Shown: piece by piece, positions 27,346 through 36,017 of the stretch
How the letters are laid out: each line of letters starts with the position of its first letter
Numbering within the stretch: position 1 is the stretch's first letter
From: Candidatus Methanimicrococcus odontotermitis
GTDB taxonomy: Archaea > Halobacteriota > Methanosarcinia > Methanosarcinales > Methanosarcinaceae
Length of the DNA: 46,552 nucleotides
Direction of reading: 5' to 3'
Assembly: GCA_031286065.1 (NCBI GenBank)
Contig: JAITUZ010000004.1
Location: forward strand, 1-46,552
Made by a program: the position numbers and the translations under genes
Notes under the pieces: model-generated
What the model was told of the DNA's origin: nothing
The model's input: the letters and a program-made list of their open reading frames with translations, nothing else
Databases searched by the model: none

Positions 27346-28074
27346 ATGGCTCAATTTTTCGGCATCGCTTCCGATATTGACGGAACGCTTACTCATAACG
27401 ACCGCCGTCTGTCCGCCGGCGCTTTATCGGCGGCGCATTCTCTGTCGGGGCGGATTCCGCTTGTTCTTGTCACCGGCAATACTTTATGTTTCTCGCGGAC
27501 GATTTCTAAAATTCTCGGAACGCGTTCGCCGATTATCGCTGAAAACGGCGGCATCCTTTTACCGGATTATGATGCCGCTCCGATTGTTATTGAACCCTGC
27601 ACGGATGAACTCCGCGCCGCTCTTTCTCTGATTCAGGAAAATTTGCCGATTCGGGTTTTTGATTTCCGCGAACGGCAGACCGATGTGTCTTTCGGCAAAA
27701 CCGTTTCCGCGGCGGAGATTCTTCCTTATTTGTCGGATTTTCCGAATATTTCTTTGGTCGACGCTGAATTCGCGTTTCATCTGACGGATAAAAACATCAG
27801 CAAAGGCGCCGCGTTGGTGAAGATGGCGGAAATGATGGGAACTTCCGCGGACCGATTCGCTGCCGTCGGCGATTCTGAAAACGATATTGATCTGTTCCGA
27901 GTTTCCGGGCTGTCGTTTGCGGTCTCCAACGCGCCGGAATTCGTTAAATCCGAAGCGGACATTGTTCTTGAAAATGAATCCGGAGACGGGTTTGCTGAAG
28001 CTGTCCGCTATTTGATTGAAAATGATTTGCTCCAATTATATGATGAAAAAAGAGATTTTTATATCAAATCTTAA
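27346..28074 (+). CDS. pgp: Phosphoglycolate phosphatase, archaeal HAD type
   Basis: A 242-residue HAD-superfamily (Cof/type IIB) phosphatase. Motif I is ASDIDGTLT at about residues 7-15, motif II VLVTGN near 39-44, the motif III lysine in NISKGAALVKM, and motif IV AVGDSENDIDLF. The small 242-residue form is typical of the archaeal phosphoglycolate phosphatase family; activity on other sugar phosphates is possible. I chose the ATG at 27346, giving MAQFFGIASDIDG, over a TTG at 27328. No clear ribosome site is present. It ends in a hairpin shared with the convergent PRC-barrel gene. Confidence 0.88.
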   Translation: MAQFFGIASDIDGTLTHNDRRLSAGALSAAHSLSGRIPLVLVTGNTLCFSRTISKILGTRSPIIAENGGILLPDYDAAPIVIEPCTDELRAALSLIQENLPIRVFDFRERQTDVSFGKTVSAAEILPYLSDFPNISLVDAEFAFHLTDKNISKGAALVKMAEMMGTSADRFAAVGDSENDIDLFRVSGLSFAVSNAPEFVKSEADIVLENESGDGFAEAVRYLIENDLLQLYDEKRDFYIKS

Positions 28075-28088
28075 TTTGATATAATTTT
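28060..28088. terminator. Convergent hairpin overlapping the phosphatase stop codon
   Basis: TATATCAAAT, loop CTTA, ATTTGATATA, then ATTTTTA. The perfect 10-bp stem contains the stop codon of the upstream gene and lies 23 bp from the end of the converging gene. Confidence 0.6.
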
Positions 28089-28110
28089 TAAAATGAAAAC
28101 GAACAGGCGG

Positions 28111-28374
28111 TTATTTCGCCATGAATGATTTTGCTTTGTCTTTGTCGACAATGATATAATCTTTGACGGCGCTGACGGAACTGAAGGGAATCAGGATATA
28201 ATTTTCTTCTTTTTGATATTTCGCGGTGTCTAAGTCTTCCGCGGGGCTGACGACCAAATCCATGATGGCGCCGTTTTTCGCGTTAATATGGATATCTTCC
28301 AGCATGCCGATTTCTTTCGCGTCGGTCGACATTACTTTTTTGTTGTCGAGAAGGCGCTTTGCGTAATATTTCAT
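28111..28374 (-). CDS. PRC-barrel domain protein
   Basis: An 87-residue single-domain PRC-barrel protein: KYYAKRLLDNKKVMSTDAKEIGMLEDIHINAKNGAIMDLVVSP, then a second strand set ending YIIVDKDKAKSFMAK. Such small PRC-barrel proteins are common in methanogens and related to RimM-type barrels; their function is not settled, with roles in RNA metabolism or cell division suggested for some. The ATG at 28374 has GAGG at good spacing, so I drop two codons from the longer frame. Confidence 0.85.
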   Translation of the reverse strand: MKYYAKRLLDNKKVMSTDAKEIGMLEDIHINAKNGAIMDLVVSPAEDLDTAKYQKEENYILIPFSSVSAVKDYIIVDKDKAKSFMAK

Positions 28375-28505
28375 TGTCATTTCCTCTTTGAATCGTGTGA
28401 ATTTTAAGTGAAAGTGAAACAGATCCGAAATCCGTATTCTTTTTGTTTTTCGGCTTTATTTAATCGCTTTTATTTTATATACATTTTCATGACATTTCTT
28501 GATGT

Positions 28506-29342
28506 TCATTCGGTTCTTTTGATTTTCGGAATCGGCGGCATTTTTTGTTTGTGTTCGGCCGCGCTCAGGCGCGCGGCGATTGATTGTGATTGCTTTTGGG
28601 ACAGGCCGATTTTTTTTGACACTTTTTTGAATCGTTCCGAACCCGGTTTTATCTTGCCGCGCTCAACGGCGAACAAGAGCGCATCCAATTGGTCGTAACG
28701 CATTCCAAAATCGTTTTCATCTGACTGCCCCGCCCAAAATCCGGCGGACGGCGTTTTCATTAAAATGGATTCGGGCAGTTCCAAGTATTTTGAGAGCAGG
28801 CGGATTTCCGTTTTATACAGGTCGGCAACCGGATCAATGTCTACGCCGCCGTCGCCGTATTTCGTGAAATATCCGGTCATGAGTTCTGTTTTATTTTTTG
28901 TGCCGATGACAAGAAGATTGTTTTTGTTGGCGCGGCTGTAAAGCAATGACATGCGCAGTCTTGATTTTAAATTGCCGATCTCCGCGGCTGATAATTGTTC
29001 GGCGGCGGCCGCCTCGGCCGGCAGCAGGACGGGCGACAAATCGATTTCTTGAAGCGTCAGCCCGAGTTTTTCCGCGAGGAAGGCGGCGTCTTGCAGATCG
29101 TCTTGGTTGAATCCGCCGGCGCGGAAGAAAATCGGAAAGACATTTTCGGATCCCAGCGCTTTTACCGCCAATACGGCAGCCAGCGCCGAGTCAATGCCGC
29201 CGCTCAAGCCGAGAACAACGCCGGACGCGCCGGATGTTTGAACGGCGCGGCGGATGAATTTGACGATTTTTTTTTCCGCCGCGGCCGGATCAAAATTCAA
29301 AAACGCGGAAGGAATCGGGGTTGATGAGGAGAGCGGATCCAT
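28506..29342 (-). CDS. nadE: NH3-dependent NAD+ synthetase
   Basis: A 278-residue ATP-pyrophosphatase-type enzyme. It amidates deamido-NAD with ammonia and ATP. The P-loop GLSGGIDSALAAV is near residues 43-55, IGTKNKTELMTGYFTKYGDGGVDIDP gives the nicotinate-side and adenylate motifs, and KTPSAGFWAGQSDENDFGM the flexible-loop region. There is no glutaminase domain. A TATA-like box on this strand at about 29365-29376 places the transcript start at the ATG, so it may be leaderless; no ribosome site is visible. The C-terminus ends in a basic tail. Confidence 0.95.
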   Translation of the reverse strand: MDPLSSSTPIPSAFLNFDPAAAEKKIVKFIRRAVQTSGASGVVLGLSGGIDSALAAVLAVKALGSENVFPIFFRAGGFNQDDLQDAAFLAEKLGLTLQEIDLSPVLLPAEAAAAEQLSAAEIGNLKSRLRMSLLYSRANKNNLLVIGTKNKTELMTGYFTKYGDGGVDIDPVADLYKTEIRLLSKYLELPESILMKTPSAGFWAGQSDENDFGMRYDQLDALLFAVERGKIKPGSERFKKVSKKIGLSQKQSQSIAARLSAAEHKQKMPPIPKIKRTE

Positions 29343-29460
29343 GAGGTCAATTCGGCGCGGTTGGTTTTATAGTTTATTGTCGCCTTTTCGGCGGGTACAA
29401 ACAATTTTTTAAAGAAGCAGCTCCTAACAGATTCCATTCAATTTATAAAAGCGGGATTTT

Positions 29461-31929
29461 ATGACGATCAAAAAGAACATGATTATTGAAGCGGAACCGG
29501 ATGACAGTTTACAGTCTCCGCCCGGCTTTGATTCGGAAAAGAGAAACGGGCGGTCCGGCCGAATTGAAGAGCTCCAAATGGATGTCGAGAAAGTTTATCC
29601 GAGCGATGACTACGGCAAAGGGATTATTCAGCTGACGCCCGAAGTTATGGATTTTTTAGGCGTCAATGCAGGCGAGCCTGTTGAAATTGAAGGAGAACGC
29701 AAGACTGTTGCGCGCGTTTGGAAGGCCAATATATTAGAAGGGCTGACGGAAAACACTGTTCGTATTGACACGTTTATTCGCTATAACGCTAAAGTGACGG
29801 TGGGCGACAAGGTCACGCTTCGAAAAGCCAAAGTCGTTCCCGCGAAAAAAATCACCGTCGCGCCTTTAGAGGAAGAGCGTCTTGTTTTGAACGGCGAGAT
29901 TGAGGACCGTATCCGCTATAATTTGAGAGAGCGGTATTTGGTGAAAGAAGATATTGTTCCTGTCCGCAAGGATCTTTTAGGACTCAGCGAAGTTTCCCGG
30001 CCGGAAATGAAAAAACAGACGGTCGAGTTTATGGTCACGCAGGTCACGCCTTCTAAGGCGATGGTCGCGGTGACGGAAGAGACGCAGATTTCGTTTGAGA
30101 AGAGCGCGGGCGGTTTTCGGAAGAAACATATTTCTTATGAGGACATCGGCGGCCTCGGGGACAAATTGGCGGAAATCCGCGAAACCGTTGAATTGCCGAT
30201 GAAACAGCCGCGCTTATTCCAAAAGTTAAAAATCAGCCCGCCGAAAGGATTGATATTGCACGGCATTCCCGGTACGGGAAAAACGATCATCGCCCGCGCC
30301 GTCGCTGATGAAATCGGCGCTCATTTTTATTATGTCGCCGGGCCGGAGATTATGAAGAGCGGCTACGGTCAGAGTGAAGAGAAGATCCGGGAGTTGTTTT
30401 CGGAAGCCGCGAAGAATGCGCCGGCAATTATATTTATTGATGAAATCGATTCTATCGCTCCGAAACGGGAACAATCGGGAGAAGTCGAGCGCCGCATCGT
30501 ATCCCAGCTTTTGACGGTGATGGACGGCGTGCCGGACACGTCACAGGTTTTTGTGATTGCGACAACGAATCGGCTTCATTCGATCGATCCGGCGCTGCGC
30601 CGTCCGGGCCGGTTTGATCGGGAAATTGAAATCGGCGCGCCGGACGCGGCGGGTCGGGAGGAAATTATTCGGATCCACTCCCGGGCGATGCCTTTGGAAG
30701 GATATCCGACGATTAAGAGGATCGAATCGGCTCTTCGAAAGGCGAAGGAGGCTGCCAGGAGCCGGACGGAAACTGTTGTGTCTGATATGGAGACGGCAGC
30801 GGATTTGGCGAAGAAATTGGCGGCGGCGAAAGAGCAGTATGAAATGAACGCTAAGACGCTGTTTAAGGAAATGGCGGCTCAGACGCAGGGGTATGTCGGC
30901 GCCGACTTGGCCGCGCTCTGCCGCGAAGCTGCGCTGAACGCTGTTAAAAGAATCGCGCCGATGGTGGATTTGGATGAAAATCTGAGCGATGAAATTTTGG
31001 AGACGCTGGTCGTTACGAACCGGGATTTTGAGCGCTCTCTCAAAAACAGTGAGCCGTCCGCGCTTCGTGAAATTTATGTCGAGATTCCCGAGGTCGGCTG
31101 GGATGATATCGGGGGCTTGGACAGCGTGAAGCAGCAAATCATTGAGACGGTGGAGTGGCCGCTGAAATATTCCGGAAAATTCGAGGCGTTCGGCATTGAG
31201 CCGCCGACCGGCATTCTCCTCTACGGTCCGCCGGGTACGGGAAAAACGATGCTGGCGCAGGCGGTCGCTCACGAAACGGAAGCGAGTTTCATCAGCGTCA
31301 AAAGCACGGAAATGCTGCTGAAATGGGTCGGCGAATCTGAAAAAGCGATGAAAGAAATTTTCAGGAAAGCGAAGCAATCGTCGCCGACGGTGATTTTTTT
31401 CGATGAAATCGACGCTTTCGCCGCGGCGCGCGCGAGCGGCTCCGCCGGAACGCGATCGGTTGCGGAAAGCACGCTGAATCAGATGCTGGTTGAAATGGAC
31501 GGCATTGAACGCTTAAAAGATGTGTTTATCATCGCCGCGACCAACCGCCCCGACACGCTGGATCCCGCGCTTCTGCGCCCCGGCCGCCTGGACCGTCTCG
31601 TCTACGTCGGCGCGCCCGACCTTTCTGGACGAAAAGCCGTTTTCGAAATTTATTTGAAAAAGATGCCAACGGCAGAAGATGTCAGTATCGATCTCTTAGC
31701 GGAAAAAACGAACCGCTACACCGGCGCGGATATCGAAGCCGTCTGCCGCGAAGCCGTCATGACCGCGCTTCGCGAAAACATGGATTCGACAGAAGTGACC
31801 GCGCTGAATTTCGAAAAAGCGCTTGAAGTCATCAAGCCTTCCGTCGGCGAAGAAGTGAATGAAGCGTATGAGAAAATGGCGGACTATATTAAATACAAAG
31901 ATATGCCTGACGACATGGCTTACAGATGA
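29461..31929 (+). CDS. CDC48/VCP-type AAA+ ATPase with an insertion in the D1 module
   Basis: An 822-residue double-AAA protein that unfolds proteins, probably together with the 20S proteasome. After about 40 charged residues comes the CDC48 N-domain ([26 protein letters not shown]). D1 has Walker A GIPGTGKT near 267 and Walker B IIFIDEID near 322. D2 has GPPGTGKT near 589 and VIFFDEID near 643. A helical, Ala/Lys/Glu-rich insertion at about 420-470 interrupts the D1 lid, between [10 protein letters not shown] and [10 protein letters not shown], where typical archaeal CDC48 has no such stretch. The D1 Walker A is GIPGTGKT rather than GPPGTGKT. The protein ends MAYR, which resembles the HbYX proteasome-docking motif. 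Confidence 0.95.
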   Translation: MTIKKNMIIEAEPDDSLQSPPGFDSEKRNGRSGRIEELQMDVEKVYPSDDYGKGIIQLTPEVMDFLGVNAGEPVEIEGERKTVARVWKANILEGLTENTVRIDTFIRYNAKVTVGDKVTLRKAKVVPAKKITVAPLEEERLVLNGEIEDRIRYNLRERYLVKEDIVPVRKDLLGLSEVSRPEMKKQTVEFMVTQVTPSKAMVAVTEETQISFEKSAGGFRKKHISYEDIGGLGDKLAEIRETVELPMKQPRLFQKLKISPPKGLILHGIPGTGKTIIARAVADEIGAHFYYVAGPEIMKSGYGQSEEKIRELFSEAAKNAPAIIFIDEIDSIAPKREQSGEVERRIVSQLLTVMDGVPDTSQVFVIATTNRLHSIDPALRRPGRFDREIEIGAPDAAGREEIIRIHSRAMPLEGYPTIKRIESALRKAKEAARSRTETVVSDMETAADLAKKLAAAKEQYEMNAKTLFKEMAAQTQGYVGADLAALCREAALNAVKRIAPMVDLDENLSDEILETLVVTNRDFERSLKNSEPSALREIYVEIPEVGWDDIGGLDSVKQQIIETVEWPLKYSGKFEAFGIEPPTGILLYGPPGTGKTMLAQAVAHETEASFISVKSTEMLLKWVGESEKAMKEIFRKAKQSSPTVIFFDEIDAFAAARASGSAGTRSVAESTLNQMLVEMDGIERLKDVFIIAATNRPDTLDPALLRPGRLDRLVYVGAPDLSGRKAVFEIYLKKMPTAEDVSIDLLAEKTNRYTGADIEAVCREAVMTALRENMDSTEVTALNFEKALEVIKPSVGEEVNEAYEKMADYIKYKDMPDDMAYR

Positions 31930-31966
31930 ACGGATGATCGCTTTTCGTCAGAATATTCCTATCAGA

Positions 31967-31984
31967 ACGCTTTCGGCAAAGCGT
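31967..31984. terminator. Hairpin after the CDC48 gene
   Basis: ACGCTTT, loop CGGC, AAAGCGT followed by CTTTTG, 38 bp after the CDC48 stop codon. Confidence 0.45.
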
Positions 31985-32111
31985 CTTTTGTCAGTCAGAT
32001 GTATTTCGTCAAAACATCTTTAATCCATCAGAATATCTATTAAATTATTAGTCCGATAATTTATTTACTGTAAATCGAATCGTCCTCTCTTCTAAACGAT
32101 TCTCATAAATC

Positions 32112-32133
32112 AGGCGGCTTTGCCGCCTTTTCA
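32112..32133 (+). terminator. GC-rich hairpin with T-rich tail
   Basis: AGGCGGC, loop TTT, GCCGCCT followed by TTTC. It stands out in AT-rich sequence and could terminate read-through from the CDC48 gene before the S-layer promoter. Confidence 0.55.
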
Positions 32134-32182
32134 CTTTCATTTCCGGCAGTTTCGCCTCTCTCAAAACCGAAAGGGATTTGCG

Positions 32183-32266
32183 TGTCGTCAATTATCGACT
32201 TTTTAATCGTTTTTATGTGTGAATCTTTTTTCAATTCTATATAAACGACCGCAAAAGTTTAATATG
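32183..32266 (+). promoter_or_regulatory. S-layer gene promoter with shared upstream element
   Basis: A 22-bp element (begins TGTCGTCAAT, ends CGACTTTTT) at 32183-32204 is followed by GACCG at 32247 and TTAATAT at 32259-32265. The same arrangement occurs before the gene at 34933. A second TATA-like box, TTCTATATAAAC, is at about 32235-32245. The predicted leader is about 140 nt. Confidence 0.6.
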
Positions 32267-32432
32267 CCTTTTGTCAGTTTTACCAGCGTATAAGCTCGGA
32301 GTATCGTATGACGTAAGAATTACTCATTACGCATGCTCTGTATTTTCCGATTCTTCTCTCTGACGTTCAAAAAACAAAAGAGGAAGAAATGAAAATAAAC
32401 GAGTTTAACCCATAAACATGGAGGAAAAATTA

Positions 32433-34541
32433 ATGAAAATGAAAATTTTACTTGCAGCATTAATGTTGCTTCTCGCGTTCGCGGCAACGGCAAGTGCAGC
32501 TGAATCTGTGGAAATCAGAAGCAGCGTTCTGCACTTTGAGACTGTTGTTGCTGCCAGTGCTGGGGTCATACTTGATTACAGTGGCTGGGCAGGATTCTAT
32601 TATGACCTTGATGACAATGTCCAGACCGAAAAGATTACTGCCATTCAGGTGGGTGGACAAAATCCCAACCAATTGAATTTCGTTTATGAAACCGCCCCTA
32701 TCTCAAAATCTTATGCATATGATGGATGGGCAGACACATCTGCAGTTGCGACAAATTTCAGTTACGCTATCATCGGCTTCTTCGCAGAACCCTATGTCGC
32801 ACTTGGTTCCAAGTCTGTCACATCTGCTACCCCCCTTGCAGTTAACGCAAGCAAGATTGCAAAACTCATCATTGATGATGATGAAAAAGTCACCTTGAAA
32901 ACAGGCGCAACACTTGAACTCGGTTCCGGTTACTCTGTCATTGTCGACCAGATCGACGTTGACGGTAACAAAGCGTACCTCAAACTCATGAAAGACGGTC
33001 AGGAACTTAACTCCAGCATCGTCAACACCAACGAAACAGGTCTCAACGCTTCCACCTGGATTTTCGAACTCACCGTTCTCGGTGAAAAGGATATGCAGGT
33101 CATGAGAGTCCACGTTAAAGACGTGTTCCAGGGAACAGAAAGCAGCCTCGTTGAAATCGACGGTCTTTGGATGGTTGACTACTTGAACGCTCAGGAAGTC
33201 AAAGCCGATGACAAATACGGTAAATTCGAATGTGACGAAGCAAGCAAGACACTTTTGAAGTTCACCGCTGAAAACGTTTCTTTCAGTGCAGACGCAGACA
33301 TTGAACTCGGCGCAGGTATTTTCGTTAAGACTGAACAGAACTTTGATATTAATGGTCATGAAGCCTCTCCGACTCCGGCTACTCCTGATTTGGACAAGTT
33401 CTACTTGTACAAAGTCTACACCACACCCGGTGAATATGAAATCCGCAGTACCGTTTTTGATTATGCAGGCACCGTTCCCAACTTCACATTCGAAAACTTT
33501 GCCGCATTCTTCTATGATATGGACAACTCCATTGACACTGAAATGATGAATGTAACAATTGCTTCTGGCGTTATCTTAGAAGGCAAACTCATTTACACGA
33601 CTCAGCCGAAGAATGTTAGCTACGAATATAACTGGACACGTGAAGTTTCAGGATCCCCTGTTGCTGAAGAATACTACGTCATGGGTCTCTTCGGTGAAAA
33701 ATATGTGCCGGCAAACATTGTTTCTGTCGCTGGTACATACGAAAGTCTGAAAGCTGAAAAGATGGCAAAACTCGTTATCGATGATGATGAAAAAGTCACC
33801 TTGAAGACCGGCGCAACACTCGAACTCGGCGAAGGCTACTCTGTCATTGTCGACCAGATTGATGTTGACGGTAACAAAGCTTACCTCAGATTCCTCAAAG
33901 ACGGTCAGGAAGTCAACTCCAGCATTGTCAACACAAGAGATAACACAAGCAACTGGATCTTCAGAAACACACTTCTCAATGAAAAGAATGTCCAGCTCTT
34001 CAGAATCCACGTGAAAGACGTGTTCCAGGGAACACAAGACAGCCTCGTTGAAATTGATGGTATTTGGCTTATGGACTATGTCAATGCGACAGAACTCAAG
34101 AGCGGCGATGACTACGTCTCTATGGAATACGTGGGTACATCTACAACCCTTGCTAATGGTGCTGCTATTGTTGCTGATTCAGAAGAAGCTCTCAAATTCG
34201 AATCCTCCAGTAACATTACAGTGAGTGTTGACATGGACAAGCAGATTGCCAACAACCTTTACTTGAAGACCGCTGACAATGACACTGCAAAGAACGCTTA
34301 CTTCTACGTCAAAGCAACTGTTGACGGTGCAAACACAACACCTGAGCCCCCTGTGGACACACCCCCTGTGGACACACCTCCTGTGGACACACCCCCTGCG
34401 GACACACCCGGAACTGATGAACCCCCTGTGGCAGAAGAGTCCTGGTTCGCTAAGAACATGTGGTACATCATCGGCGCAATCGTGTTGATCATCATCATCG
34501 GCGGCGCTGCATACTACTTCATGGTCATGAAGAAGGCGTAA
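32433..34541 (+). CDS. S-layer protein with duplicated S-layer family domain (PF07752-like)
   Basis: A 702-residue cell-surface protein. A signal peptide covers residues 1-24 (MKMKILLAALMLLLAFAATASA). Two homologous halves follow. Both contain the pattern KLIIDDDEKVTLKTGATLELG / YSVIVDQIDVDGNKAYL / RVHVKDVFQGT / LVEIDG-x-W, the mark of the methanosarcinal S-layer duplication domain. A Pro/Thr/Asp linker of PVDTP repeats and a single C-terminal helix (MWYIIGAIVLIIIIGGAAYYFMV) with KKA anchor it. The ATG at 32433 follows GGAGG. Codon choice differs from neighbours, with more CTC, AAC and GAC, as expected for a very highly expressed gene. Several N-x-S/T sites suggest glycosylation. Confidence 0.95.
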   Translation: MKMKILLAALMLLLAFAATASAAESVEIRSSVLHFETVVAASAGVILDYSGWAGFYYDLDDNVQTEKITAIQVGGQNPNQLNFVYETAPISKSYAYDGWADTSAVATNFSYAIIGFFAEPYVALGSKSVTSATPLAVNASKIAKLIIDDDEKVTLKTGATLELGSGYSVIVDQIDVDGNKAYLKLMKDGQELNSSIVNTNETGLNASTWIFELTVLGEKDMQVMRVHVKDVFQGTESSLVEIDGLWMVDYLNAQEVKADDKYGKFECDEASKTLLKFTAENVSFSADADIELGAGIFVKTEQNFDINGHEASPTPATPDLDKFYLYKVYTTPGEYEIRSTVFDYAGTVPNFTFENFAAFFYDMDNSIDTEMMNVTIASGVILEGKLIYTTQPKNVSYEYNWTREVSGSPVAEEYYVMGLFGEKYVPANIVSVAGTYESLKAEKMAKLVIDDDEKVTLKTGATLELGEGYSVIVDQIDVDGNKAYLRFLKDGQEVNSSIVNTRDNTSNWIFRNTLLNEKNVQLFRIHVKDVFQGTQDSLVEIDGIWLMDYVNATELKSGDDYVSMEYVGTSTTLANGAAIVADSEEALKFESSSNITVSVDMDKQIANNLYLKTADNDTAKNAYFYVKATVDGANTTPEPPVDTPPVDTPPVDTPPADTPGTDEPPVAEESWFAKNMWYIIGAIVLIIIIGGAAYYFMVMKKA
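34341..34415 (+). repeat. 15-bp tandem repeats coding the PVDTP linker
   Basis: About four copies of a CCCCCTGTGGACACA-like unit encode the stalk (PPVDT) between the S-layer domains and the membrane anchor. The third and fourth units have point changes. Confidence 0.85.
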
Positions 34542-34566
34542 GCAAACAGAAAATGATTTGAAAATT

Positions 34567-34602
34567 GAAGGATTTAAAAATCCTTCTTCTTTCCTTTTTT
34601 TT
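34567..34602 (+). terminator. S-layer gene terminator
   Basis: GAAGGATTT, loop AA, AAATCCTTC, then TTCTTTCC and a run of nine T. A perfect 9-bp stem 25 bp after the stop. Confidence 0.8.
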
Positions 34603-34722
34603 TATTAAGGTTTTACTGAAATTCATTTCGGTTTTTTAAAAATCAACGTTTTTTGAAATCATTCTATTCCGCTCGATTCTTGCTTTTTTTTGTCTTTCAT
34701 TTCTTTGTTTTTTCTTCGGGGT

Positions 34723-34806
34723 TGTCGTCAATTATCGACTTTTTCATCGTTCAATCATGTAACAGATTGTGTTTTTTGAAAAATGTGACCGAAAAACTTA
34801 ATATAG
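34723..34806 (+). promoter_or_regulatory. Second copy of the shared promoter element
   Basis: The same 22 bp as at 32183 occurs at 34723-34744. GACCG follows at 34787 at the same offset, and TTAATAT at 34798-34804 is one base off. The predicted start is near 34828. Confidence 0.6.
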
Positions 34807-34932
34807 TGTATTTCGTGATTTGCAGTTATATCAAGCGCGGTATGGTGGTTTATTTGATTTTTCGGGAACGATTGTTCTTTTCCTGAAAAATTCCGCGGCT
34901 TGTTAAGATTCAGGAACAGGGGAGATTTTGGA

Positions 34933-35166
34933 TTGAGCAAAAAGAGTTTACTTATCGCCGTCGTTTTGCTTTTCATGCTCATTGCTGCGGCAATGGCGGT
35001 TGAAAATAAAGGCGCGGGTGAAAATTTCACGGGGCAGGAGTATCTGAACGCGAAATCCGTCCAAACCGTTTCTGTTGAGGGTGACGAAACTGATGATGCC
35101 GGCAGAGCCGGCGGCGATGTTTCGCAGGTCAAATTCCAAACGTCAGAGAATGTCAGGAATTCCTGA
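34933..35166 (+). CDS. Small secreted protein of unknown function (TTG start)
   Basis: A 77-residue protein. The start is TTG at 34933, eight bases after GGGGAG, giving (M)SKKSLLIAVVLLFMLIAAAMA, a clear signal peptide or single membrane anchor. The remaining 55 residues are acidic and hydrophilic with no cysteine (ENKGAGENFTGQEYLNAKSVQ). I recognise no family. It shares its promoter element with the S-layer gene, which suggests co-regulation and a role at the cell surface. The earlier in-frame TTG at 34900 lacks a ribosome site and would hide the signal peptide. It could be the remnant of a longer protein. Confidence 0.6.
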   Translation: MSKKSLLIAVVLLFMLIAAAMAVENKGAGENFTGQEYLNAKSVQTVSVEGDETDDAGRAGGDVSQVKFQTSENVRNS

Positions 35167-35265
35167 AAAACGCAGGAAATATTTTCAGTGCGGCAGCCTT
35201 CTTCGGAAAACAAAAACGCAACAGATTATATTTTAAATAAATTTCAAAACAACAACAGTGATATT

Positions 35266-35958
35266 ATGAAAAAAAGCATTTTAATTGTTTTGCTGATCAC
35301 TCTTCTCGCGGCAGCGGCCGGCGTTTCCGGCTGTCTGGGCGGAGATGATAACGGCACAAATGTTTCAAACGACACGCCTAACGCAACAAACGACACGCCC
35401 AATGCGACAAACAACACGCCCAACGCGACAAACAACACGTCCAACGCGACAAACAACACGTCCAACGGAACCGATAACGTGACAAACGGCACAAACAACA
35501 CATCAAATGTGACGCCTGCCGCTTCCTTTAACAACAGCACCGTCACTGTCAAGTCATTGCCGTCCGGTTTTGAGCTTTTGGCTCTTCGGTCTGTTACCGC
35601 GGACAAAGAAAATCTCGACGGCGTGACAGATGCGCTCAACGGCTATTCCGGCTATTACGGCGTCAATTCTACAAACGTTTATCTTTTGGCTTTCCAAACC
35701 GCGGACAACACGTCTGCTCAAGGATATGTTCAATCAATGATTGACGCGCACAAAACTCAATACCCGAACAGCGGCAACGTTTCAAACGTCACCGTCAACG
35801 GCCACAGCGCGTCCATGCTCTTAAAGCCCGTAACTTCCGGCGGCACAACCGTTGAGAGATGCACCATCGCATGGGCGAGCGGCGACAAATTGGTCGTTGT
35901 CAACGGTCCCGGAACCCGCGAGCAGGTCGAAATCCTCGCGAACGCTTCCGGCCTTTAA
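35266..35958 (+). CDS. Lipoprotein 1 with Asn-Thr-rich linker
   Basis: A 230-residue exported lipoprotein. The signal peptide MKKSILIVLLITLLAAAAGVSGC ends in a lipobox whose cysteine is at about residue 23. Residues 30-85 are a low-complexity stretch of NNTPNATNNTSNAT repeats with more than ten N-x-T sites, likely a glycosylated stalk. The C-terminal 145 residues form a domain shared with lipoproteins 2 and 3: pattern LPSGFELLALRSVTADKENLDGVTDALNGYSGYY, then NGHSASMLLKP and a final strand set. Function unknown; a surface-exposed binding role would fit. GTGAT precedes the ATG. Confidence 0.85.
   Translation: MKKSILIVLLITLLAAAAGVSGCLGGDDNGTNVSNDTPNATNDTPNATNNTPNATNNTSNATNNTSNGTDNVTNGTNNTSNVTPAASFNNSTVTVKSLPSGFELLALRSVTADKENLDGVTDALNGYSGYYGVNSTNVYLLAFQTADNTSAQGYVQSMIDAHKTQYPNSGNVSNVTVNGHSASMLLKPVTSGGTTVERCTIAWASGDKLVVVNGPGTREQVEILANASGL
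35360..35500 (+). repeat. 21-bp-type tandem repeats coding the NNTxNAT stalk
   Basis: Imperfect repeats of a unit like AACAACACGCCCAACGCGAC encode the Asn-Thr stalk of lipoprotein 1. They are expected to vary in number between strains. Confidence 0.8.
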
Positions 35959-35974
35959 TTTCATTTAACGTCAT

Positions 35975-36007
35975 GTGAGGACTTTTTTCTCCTCACGCTT
36001 TTTTTAT
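35975..36007 (+). terminator. Hairpin terminator after lipoprotein 1
   Basis: GTGAGGA, loop of 8, TCCTCAC, then GCTTTTTTT. It lies just before the ferredoxin gene. Confidence 0.75.
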
Positions 36008-36017
36008 CGCGATTTTT

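Larger units (their letters stand above)
31930..32432. other. Long intergenic region between CDC48 and the S-layer gene
   Basis: About 500 bp without a credible gene. It holds two hairpins (31967-31984 and 32112-32133), the shared regulatory element at 32183-32204, two TATA-like boxes and a long 5' leader before the S-layer gene. The left half also has several near copies of ATCAGAATAT. Confidence 0.7.
34542..34932. other. Intergenic region between the S-layer gene and the small secreted protein
   Basis: About 390 AT-rich bases without a credible gene. It holds the S-layer terminator (34567-34586), the second copy of the shared element (34723-34744), a TATA box and a leader of about 100 nt. 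Confidence 0.7.

Noticed and set aside
34341-34415. CRISPR-like repeats
   Set aside because: The repeats are contiguous, in frame and encode PVDTP; there are no spacers. The same holds for the repeats in lipoprotein 1 and PolB.
34653-34886. ORF of 77 codons between the S-layer gene and the secreted protein
   Set aside because: Phe/Leu-rich noise that runs through the terminator and the shared promoter element.
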